A stretch of 64,000 nucleotides of DNA, from NCBI RefSeq assembly GCF_013409365.1, contig NZ_JACCBA010000001.1, forward strand, positions 682,001-746,000, read 5' to 3'. The stretch's first letter is position 1; each line of letters starts with the position of its first letter. Of the stretch, positions 58,607-64,000 are shown piece by piece. Source of the DNA: Actinomadura luteofluorescens. GTDB lineage: Bacteria > Actinomycetota > Actinomycetes > Streptosporangiales > Streptosporangiaceae. Both the position numbers and the translations under genes were made by a program. The notes below the pieces were generated by a model. The model searched no databases. It was given only the letters and a program-made list of their open reading frames with translations, and was not told where the DNA came from.

Positions 58607-60214
58607 ATGATCCAGTTGAGGCCAAGGCCCGCCGCCCGGTACGGAGCGGTGTTCGCCGCAGCTCTCATGGTTCTCACTGGGTGTTCCTCTGCTGCCTCGG
58701 GGATGCGAGCCTCGTCCGCAGTGGGCGCGTCGGCCTCCGTCCCGTCCCCGGACCCGCTCACTTGGAGCTCGTGCGGGAAGAGCCTCGAATGCGCCACGCT
58801 CAAAGTGCCGCAGGAATACACCGAGCCTGGTGGCGCGCAGATTCCGCTCGCGGTCATGCGACACCGGGCCACCGACCCCGACCACCGCATCGGCACCCTG
58901 ATCTTCAACCCGGGCGGGCCCGGGGTTCCCGCCACTGAAACACTGCGTAATCTGCCCAGAACAGCAGGCACTCCTGGCGCCTTCTCCCCCGCGGTGCTCG
59001 CCAGATTCGACATCATCGCGATGGACCCGCGCGGCGTCGGCGGATCGCAGGCCGTTCGCTGCCTGACCGACGAGCAGCGAGCCGACGCCGCCGGCACCGC
59101 CTTCGACCCGGCCGTCCCCGGGGGCAAACCCCTGCCGCGGCTGCTGGCCGATGCCGCCGCCTTCACCGGCGGCTGCGTCGAACATCAGAGCAAAGACTTC
59201 CTGGCCGGCCTGTCCAGCGACAACGTGGCCCGCGACATCGACCAGGTCCGCTCCGCGCTCGGCGAGGACAAGATCACGTACTACGGCCTGTCCTACGGCA
59301 CCGTGGTCGGCCCGATGTACGCCACCCTGTTCCCTCACCGCGTCCGCCAGATGGTGCTCGACGCGCCCGTCGACACCAACCTGTGGTTCGGCAACTCCCT
59401 CCCCTTCCTCCACGACGTCGCCCTGGCAAGCGAACGGACGCTCAACGCCTGGTTCGAGACCTGCCGCACCGAAGGGACCGCGGTGTGCCCGTTCGGAGCG
59501 GGAGACCCGCAGTCGGCGTTCGACACACTGATCGACACACTGGAAGAGAAGCCGCTGAAGATCGCACCCGCCAAGGGCGCCACCCCGGGAGGCGAACTCG
59601 ACGGCGCCATGGCACTCGAGGCCACCCGAGCCCTGGCAGGGGACCAGAACACCTGGCCGCTGCTGACCTCGGCGCTGCTGGCCGCACAAGACGGGAACGG
59701 CGCACCCCTGCACACCCTGTGGAGCAGCGTCACGGTCTCCCCCTTCCCTGTCCCTACCGCGATGTTCGAAGGCCACACCGCGGTACGCTGCGCCGATTGG
59801 CGGACCCCGGCCGGCATCGCGGTGCACAAGGCCGCAGCCGCCAAGGTCGTTACTGAGGCCAGGCGGATCGGGACCCGGGCCGCTTACTCTGCCCTGAACT
59901 GCGCCCGGTGGCCCGCGCCGAACAAGGACCGCGTGACCAAGCCGCTCACAGGCGCTGGTGCGCCGCCGGCACTGGTGGTCGCAAGCCGACTGGACCCCGT
60001 CACCCCCCACCACTGGGCCGAGAACATGATCCGGACCCTGGACTCCGCGGTCCTGCTCACGCGGGAAGGAATCGGACACGGCTCCTACGGCACCAACCCG
60101 TGTATCAATAGCGCGGTTGACGCCGCCCTCATCCACGGCACCCACCCGGCTAACGGCACCAAATGCAAGACAAACACGCCCACCACCCGCCCGCTCGTCA
60201 CCGCGAGCCATTGA
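58607..60214 (+). CDS. exported alpha/beta-hydrolase, tripeptidyl aminopeptidase-like lipoprotein
   Basis: A 535-residue hydrolase. The signal peptide has lipobox LTGC with Cys26. The alpha/beta-hydrolase has HRIGTLIFNPGGPGVPA (oxyanion region), Ser229 in YYGLSYGTVVG, Asp463 in VVASRLDPVTPHHW and His491 in GIGHGSYGTN. The C-terminal TAP domain with paired Cys (CINSAVDAALIHGTHPANGT, KCKT) is that of Streptomyces SlpD/SlpE/Tap mycelium-associated aminopeptidases. It would release peptides from proteins outside the cell. No obvious operon partner. Confidence 0.92.
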   Translation: MIQLRPRPAARYGAVFAAALMVLTGCSSAASGMRASSAVGASASVPSPDPLTWSSCGKSLECATLKVPQEYTEPGGAQIPLAVMRHRATDPDHRIGTLIFNPGGPGVPATETLRNLPRTAGTPGAFSPAVLARFDIIAMDPRGVGGSQAVRCLTDEQRADAAGTAFDPAVPGGKPLPRLLADAAAFTGGCVEHQSKDFLAGLSSDNVARDIDQVRSALGEDKITYYGLSYGTVVGPMYATLFPHRVRQMVLDAPVDTNLWFGNSLPFLHDVALASERTLNAWFETCRTEGTAVCPFGAGDPQSAFDTLIDTLEEKPLKIAPAKGATPGGELDGAMALEATRALAGDQNTWPLLTSALLAAQDGNGAPLHTLWSSVTVSPFPVPTAMFEGHTAVRCADWRTPAGIAVHKAAAAKVVTEARRIGTRAAYSALNCARWPAPNKDRVTKPLTGAGAPPALVVASRLDPVTPHHWAENMIRTLDSAVLLTREGIGHGSYGTNPCINSAVDAALIHGTHPANGTKCKTNTPTTRPLVTASH

Positions 60215-60631
60215 GTCACATGCGACCTTCACCCGCGTACGCATACGCGCGGCATGACCGTTGAGCGAGCGGAAAGACACGCTCGCGAGCTTCGTGACAT
60301 CCAAGACAACGGCTGGACGGCCAGTTCAGGTCCGTGCTTCCGTGCTGGCTCGGTGGCCAGGTGCGGCGAAGTAGCGGCGGATTGCGGGGGGCGGAACAAC
60401 CGATGTCTTCGCCAGGCATACAAGAAGCGCCCCCTCGGGTCCACCACCCTGACACCCTGCGCTCCCGCCGGGGCTCGCCTTCGCCTTGCAGAGGGCAGGC
60501 CATGCCGTCCGCGTGCTTTGTTCTTCTCAGCGGACCGCTCGGAGCGCGCGATAGACGGTTAGCGAGCCCCTCTTCGAACCTCTGCCTGAAAGCACACAAA
60601 ATGACGACGAGAAAACTCCCGTGAACGACGA
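60215..60631. other. intergenic gap of about 420 bp
   Basis: It lies between converging genes. Frames on both strands lack natural codon use. The stretch at about 60530-60565 (minus TCTATCGCGCGCTCC) resembles the last codons of an IS110-type transposase (compare TCTATCGCGCTCTGA near 42370), so it may hold a tiny IS remnant. Otherwise I see nothing. Confidence 0.4.
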
Positions 60632-60668
60632 GCACGCCCGGTGCGGGCCAGTCCCGCACCGGGCGTGC
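60632..60668. terminator. 16-bp perfect stem terminator
   Basis: GCACGCCCGGTGCGGG pairs exactly with 60653-60668 around loop CCAGT. It lies 43 bp after the end of the M4 peptidase gene (minus strand) and is the longest perfect hairpin I found in the window. Confidence 0.9.
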
Positions 60669-60711
60669 CGGGAGGTCGTCGGCGACGTCCCGTGTTGCTC
60701 TGCCGGACGGA

Positions 60712-62259
60712 TCAGCAGGTCGGCTCGCCGCTCTGCGCGGGGACGTTGATCGCGCTCCACGCGGCCTTCACCGCGTTGCATTCGGTGGCCGAGCTGGGGA
60801 ACAGCTGCTTGGCCGCCTGGAGGGTCGCGACGCGTGCGCGGGCGTGGCTCCAGCTCGTCACCTTGCGGTTCAGGCCGCCCATGAAGATCTGGCCGGCCTT
60901 CTGGATGCCGATGCCCGTGACCCTGGAGTTGTTGCAGGTCGGGCTGGTCGGGTTGCCGTTGGACGGGTTCGAGCCCTCCGCGAGCAGGTAGAACCAGTGG
61001 TTCTGCGGGCCGGCCGCCGCGTGCACCTCGGTGCTCGGGATCGAGGACGAGTAGCAGTTCGGGTCGCCCAGCGCCGACGGGTTGTACATGTTGCGGATCG
61101 GGCCCTGGCCGACCAGGTCGACCTCCTCGCCGACCAGGTAGTCCGGCGGGTCGAGGGTGGAGGGCTCGTTCATGTAGTGCTCGGTCAGCGCGCCGAAGAT
61201 GTCGCCGGCCGACTCGTTCATCCCGCCCTTCTCGTTGCCGCTGCCGCCGCTGGAGCCGCCGGGCGTGGTCTGGAAGATCGCGTGGCCGTTCTCGTGGCCG
61301 ACGACGTCGACGGACGTGGCCAGCTTGGTGTTCGACTGGTTGTGGCCGAAGTTGGTGTAGCTGCCGTTCCAGTAGGCGTTGACGTCGTTCAGCCCCACGC
61401 GCGAGGGGAAGCCCCGGCCGTTGCCGTTCGTCCCGTTGCGGCCGAGCCATGCCTTGAGCATGTCCCATTCCTTCTGGACCGCGTACAGCACGTCCACGCA
61501 GCCGGTCTCCAGGTTCGTCCCGCTGCCGTTGCCCCAGGCGCTGTCGCTGCCCGTGTAGGCCGAGCCGCCCTGGCCGCCGCACTGGTGGCCGGGACGCGCG
61601 GGGTCGGTCATCGACGTCGCCGCGGTGCTCAGGTCCACCGTGCCGTGGTAGAAGCTTCGGTCATCGGCGGCGTCGCGGACGTCGTCGAACGTCCGGACGA
61701 CCTTGCCGGTCTTGGCGTCGACGAACACGTGCAGCTTCGTCTCGCCCTTCTTCTGGTGACCGGTGACGACCGTTTCGTAGACCAGGCGTCCCTTGCCCTC
61801 CGCCAACACGGTGAGGCGGGGGGTGGAGACCGTGTCGACCTTCGCGACCTTGCCACGCGACACCGCGGCGGCCCTCGCCGCCTGGATCGTTGGCTTGGTG
61901 CCGACGTCGAGCGTCGAGGTCTGGTTGGCCGAGGTGCTCAGCACACCGCCGTCGGCGTTCGTGGTGACGACGATGTCGCCGCCCAGGACCGGCAGGCCGT
62001 CGTAGGTGCGCTGGTACTCCACGTACTGCAGGCCGCGCAGGCCCGAGGTGACGTTCGTACGGAAGATCTTGTCTTTCGGGGCCTTCATGAACTCCGCCGG
62101 CTTGGCGGCCACGAAGGTGTCGGCTGAGACCGCCGCGAGCGTGCGGGGGTCCGGCTTGGCCGGGATCGTGCGGGCGGTCGCTCCTGTGGCGGGGACGGAC
62201 ATCGCCACGGCGAGGCCGGCCGCCAGCGCGGCCGCCCCGATCGCGGTCTGGTGTCTCAC
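60712..62259 (-). CDS. secreted M4-family metallopeptidase (thermolysin-like)
   Basis: A 515-residue preproprotease. GTG 62259 (AAGGAG upstream) starts a signal peptide (VRHQTAIGAAALAAGLAVAM). Propeptide FTP/PepSY regions follow up to about 210, with QRTYDGLPVLGGDIVVTTN. The catalytic domain has the zinc motif HENGH at 322-326 (SVDVVGHENGHAIFQ), the third ligand region GGMNESAGDIFG, and the later His in EVHAAAGPQNHWFYLLAEG. It is secreted and degrades protein outside the cell. The C-terminus has no extra P-domain. A 16-bp hairpin terminates it. Confidence 0.94.
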   Translation of the reverse strand: MRHQTAIGAAALAAGLAVAMSVPATGATARTIPAKPDPRTLAAVSADTFVAAKPAEFMKAPKDKIFRTNVTSGLRGLQYVEYQRTYDGLPVLGGDIVVTTNADGGVLSTSANQTSTLDVGTKPTIQAARAAAVSRGKVAKVDTVSTPRLTVLAEGKGRLVYETVVTGHQKKGETKLHVFVDAKTGKVVRTFDDVRDAADDRSFYHGTVDLSTAATSMTDPARPGHQCGGQGGSAYTGSDSAWGNGSGTNLETGCVDVLYAVQKEWDMLKAWLGRNGTNGNGRGFPSRVGLNDVNAYWNGSYTNFGHNQSNTKLATSVDVVGHENGHAIFQTTPGGSSGGSGNEKGGMNESAGDIFGALTEHYMNEPSTLDPPDYLVGEEVDLVGQGPIRNMYNPSALGDPNCYSSSIPSTEVHAAAGPQNHWFYLLAEGSNPSNGNPTSPTCNNSRVTGIGIQKAGQIFMGGLNRKVTSWSHARARVATLQAAKQLFPSSATECNAVKAAWSAINVPAQSGEPTC

Positions 62260-62511
62260 AGGGTGCTCCTTCCACGGGCCCTGCGGCACAGGGCGTCCGA
62301 AGCCTCATGTGGGAGCGCTCCGCGACACCCTTGTCGCCGGGGGGATTGGGGACGTGTCGCTCATACGGGATGAGCTGCCCGAAGTGCACCCTGTCGGACT
62401 TGAACGTGTCAATATTTTCAAAGCAGCATGAATTTTCACAAACCAGAAACTGAAAGACTGTAGACGAGACAACTTCCCTGGTGAGCAGCATTCGGCCCGG
62501 CCCCACGAGAG

Positions 62512-62859
62512 TTACGGGCGGCACCGGATCCCGGTGAACGGAGATTGGAGCCCGGGTATCCACGTAGCGATGGTCCGGTCGCTGCTCCCGCTGGTCCCTC
62601 GGGCGGTCAAGGTGCCCAGCGAGAGTGCGGGTGCCGGCACGCGCCGTCGTGTGCGCCAGCTGCGGGGTGGCTCGTACGGAATTCCATTCAGCACGTTGAC
62701 GCCCAAGTCATGGCTGACGCATGCAGACTCCACCATCGTCACATCGCCGATCCGTTGTGCTTGTTCGATGTGCTGAGCCACTGCCTGCACGGGCCCTATG
62801 GATTTGAACAAGTACCAAGAATCCTTGGGCAGATAATCCGAGAACTCGGCCTTCGACAT
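62512..62859 (-). CDS. hypothetical protein
   Basis: A 115-residue frame: MSKAEFSDYLPKDSWYLFKS, IGPVQAVAQHIEQAQRIGDV, TMVESACVSHDLGVNVLNGI, PYEPPRSWRTRRR. Composition and the absence of strong strand bias suggest a real small protein. No family recognised. ATG 62859; the upstream ribosome site is weak. AT-rich sequence at 62380-62480 lies between it and the M4 gene. Confidence 0.42.
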   Translation of the reverse strand: MSKAEFSDYLPKDSWYLFKSIGPVQAVAQHIEQAQRIGDVTMVESACVSHDLGVNVLNGIPYEPPRSWRTRRRVPAPALSLGTLTARGTSGSSDRTIATWIPGLQSPFTGIRCRP

Positions 62860-63029
62860 CGTCCCGCAACTCCCGGCGCGACCGGGGCCGGATACGGGGT
62901 TGTCACGGCGCGACGGCCGGTTGCGATGCTGTTCTCCCAGCCGCCGCACCGGCTGTTCGTGGCGATCGACGCGTTCCTGAGGAAGAGTGCCCAGGCATCC
63001 CGGCCGAGACCGATCTGAGCACCAAAGGT

Positions 63030-63578
63030 TCAGTAGGAGTAGCCCGCGAACCTCCCCGGGAGGCGTCTGCCGTCCATGGCGGCCTTCGGGCAGACGGCGC
63101 GCCAGGACTGCTCCACCCGATCGAGCTCTGCGGAGTTGAGCCCGGCCCAACGGCTGGTGAGCTGCCGGCCCTCCATCCGCAGCCGCAGTGTCGCGGTTCC
63201 CGCTCCCGGGCCGAGTAGCGACGGGTGGTCGGGATCGTAGTCGTGGCCCCGGTGGGTGATGTGCACCGTGCTCACCATGCGGGGGTCGTGGTCGGTGGTC
63301 CGCCCGCTGACGCGGTGAACGCGGATACGGCGCAGGCCGTCGTCGACGACGGTCACCCGGACAAAACGCCGCCGATCCCGCAGCCAGTAGGCCGTGGCCC
63401 AGGCCGCGTAGACCGATGCTCCGCAAAACGCCGCGACGGAGACGAACCACTCGTCGCCCAGCCAGAGCAGGCCGCCGAAGCCGGCGAGGGCGGCGGCCGC
63501 CGCGACATGGCGGAGCCATCGCAGGCCCCAGCCGTTCCGGTCAGCGGCCTCCCAGAGCAGATCATCCTCTAAACGCAC
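63030..63578 (-). CDS. hypothetical membrane-anchored protein
   Basis: A 182-residue protein with GTG start. Two TM helices (LRHVAAAAALAGFGGLLWL, WFVSVAAFCGASVYAAWATA) form a hairpin, followed by a soluble beta-rich domain: VRVTVVDDGLRRIRVHRV, MVSTVHITHRGHDYDPDHP and GTATLRLRMEGRQLTSRW. It resembles PH-like membrane-proximal domains in outline, but this is not a firm assignment. Function unknown. Confidence 0.65.
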   Translation of the reverse strand: MRLEDDLLWEAADRNGWGLRWLRHVAAAAALAGFGGLLWLGDEWFVSVAAFCGASVYAAWATAYWLRDRRRFVRVTVVDDGLRRIRVHRVSGRTTDHDPRMVSTVHITHRGHDYDPDHPSLLGPGAGTATLRLRMEGRQLTSRWAGLNSAELDRVEQSWRAVCPKAAMDGRRLPGRFAGYSY

Positions 63579-63611
63579 AAGACCATCATCGCTCCAGACG
63601 CGGGCCTGGTT

Positions 63612-63750
63612 CTAGGAACACTTCCGCTCCTTTCCGCCGTCAATTGTGAGGACCTGTCCGGCGATCCAAGCCACCCCATCCGAGGCCAGGAAGGCCGCCG
63701 CCCCGGGCCACGTCCTCCGGTGCGCCGAGGCGGCTCGGGTCTCGAGGGCT
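63612..63750 (-). pseudogene. C-terminal remnant of an SDR oxidoreductase
   Basis: The minus strand reads SRLGAPEDVARG in one frame, then AAFLASDGVAWIAGQVLTID, GGKERKCS in the next, ending at a stop (63612-63614). Together these are the last about 45 residues of a FabG-like SDR. A single extra G in the run at about 63705 breaks the frame, and the rest of the gene is absent. Confidence 0.6.
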
Positions 63751-63761
63751 CAGGGTGAGGG

Positions 63762-64000
63762 TCAGTGGGTCGGTTGATCGAGGTTGCCGTGAGCTTCGGC
63801 CGAGAGGTCCAATCCGTCGGCCCAGGTCTTGAGCCGGTCGGCGTAGGCCTGCTGGATCATCGGGTAGAAGCCCTGGCCGAACAGCACCCGCTGGGGCGGG
63901 GCGTCGGAGTCGACGATCTTGAGGAGGGTCCGGGCCGCGGCGGCCGGGTCTCCGGCGGGCTGCTTGCCCGCGACCTGGGCGAGGTGCCGGCGGAGACCGT
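63762..64000 (-). CDS. SDR-family oxidoreductase, C-terminal part
   Basis: The frame is open from the window edge to a stop at 63762-63764: GLRRHLAQVAGKQPAGDPAA, AARTLLKIVDSDAPPQRVLF, GQGFYPMIQQAYADRLKTWA, DGLDLSAEAHGN. The 'GDPxxAAxxLLxxVDxDxPPxRVLFG' pattern is the C-terminus of extended-tail SDRs common in actinomycetes. Catalytic residues lie outside the window. Confidence 0.7.
   Translation of the reverse strand, partial: GLRRHLAQVAGKQPAGDPAAAARTLLKIVDSDAPPQRVLFGQGFYPMIQQAYADRLKTWADGLDLSAEAHGNLDQPTH

Noticed and set aside
60216..60659. 147-residue minus-strand frame after the exported hydrolase
   Set aside because: Codon use is unlike real genes here and it covers the 16-bp terminator stem.
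1..64000. CRISPR arrays, tRNA/rRNA genes, prophage or plasmid replication functions
   Set aside because: I looked for regularly spaced repeats, tRNA-like cloverleaf ends, integrase and replication genes and found none that could be supported by reading the sequence.

Overview
The window is chromosomal DNA from a high-GC actinobacterium. Support comes from strong G/C preference at third codon positions, frequent GTG and TTG starts, many ATGA/GTGA stop-start overlaps, dense LysR/TetR/PucR/GntR-FCD/XRE-cupin regulators, DUF5937-ArsR, and a Streptomyces-like M4 peptidase and tripeptidyl-aminopeptidase-like hydrolase. A Streptosporangiales or Streptomyces relative is plausible, but genus cannot be fixed from sequence reading alone. 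I saw no rRNA, tRNA, CRISPR array, phage module or replication origin.

Layout. 1-7600: end of a TTC38-like TPR gene, then regulator/effector pairs: LysR/SDR, TetR/ABC-F, ArsR(DUF5937)/MFS, the first and third with clear dyad operators. 7600-9100: decayed genes (an LRV-repeat pseudogene and a frameshifted secreted protein). 9100-18250: an FAD/Fe-S oxidase coupled to a class III CoA-transferase, a double-hotdog thioesterase, a HAD hydrolase with TTG start, a PucR regulator and an MFS transporter. 18420-37685: a scavenging region. An XRE-cupin regulator diverges from a plus-strand operon (class IV aminotransferase, HpcH/HpaI aldolase, fused indolepyruvate-ferredoxin-oxidoreductase-like enzyme, polar amino-acid ABC importer, isochorismatase-like amidase). 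This converges on a minus-strand operon (amidohydrolase, S9 peptidase, complete Dpp/Opp-type ABC importer, AtzF-C-like protein). A very strong hairpin separates the two operons, and their promoters share a 9-base motif.

37700-47900: PPOX-fold protein, drug-type MFS with divergent TetR, small membrane proteins, and an IS110-family insertion sequence that has split a membrane-protein gene. Its long noncoding end is strongly structured and is a bridge-RNA (seekRNA) candidate. Then come a TetR/dehydrogenase pair with tandem operators, a membrane protein and an orphan PAS histidine kinase.

48000-57440: a coherent catabolic cluster under a GntR-FCD regulator: PuuE/cyclic-imidase-type NodB-fold hydrolase, asparaginase-type amidohydrolase, MmgE/PrpD protein, MHS-type transporter, TPP-dependent decarboxylase/synthase-like enzyme and a divergent TcuA-like FAD dehydrogenase. 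TGTATACA/GTGTACAC sites lie at its control regions. The combination suggests uptake and hydrolysis of an amide or cyclic imide followed by dicarboxylate/tricarboxylate chemistry; the substrate is unknown.

57600-64000: TetR with a small divergent ORF and perfect operators, an exported tripeptidyl-aminopeptidase-like lipoprotein, a secreted thermolysin-family protease with a 16-bp terminator stem, small hypothetical genes, and two SDR fragments at the right edge.
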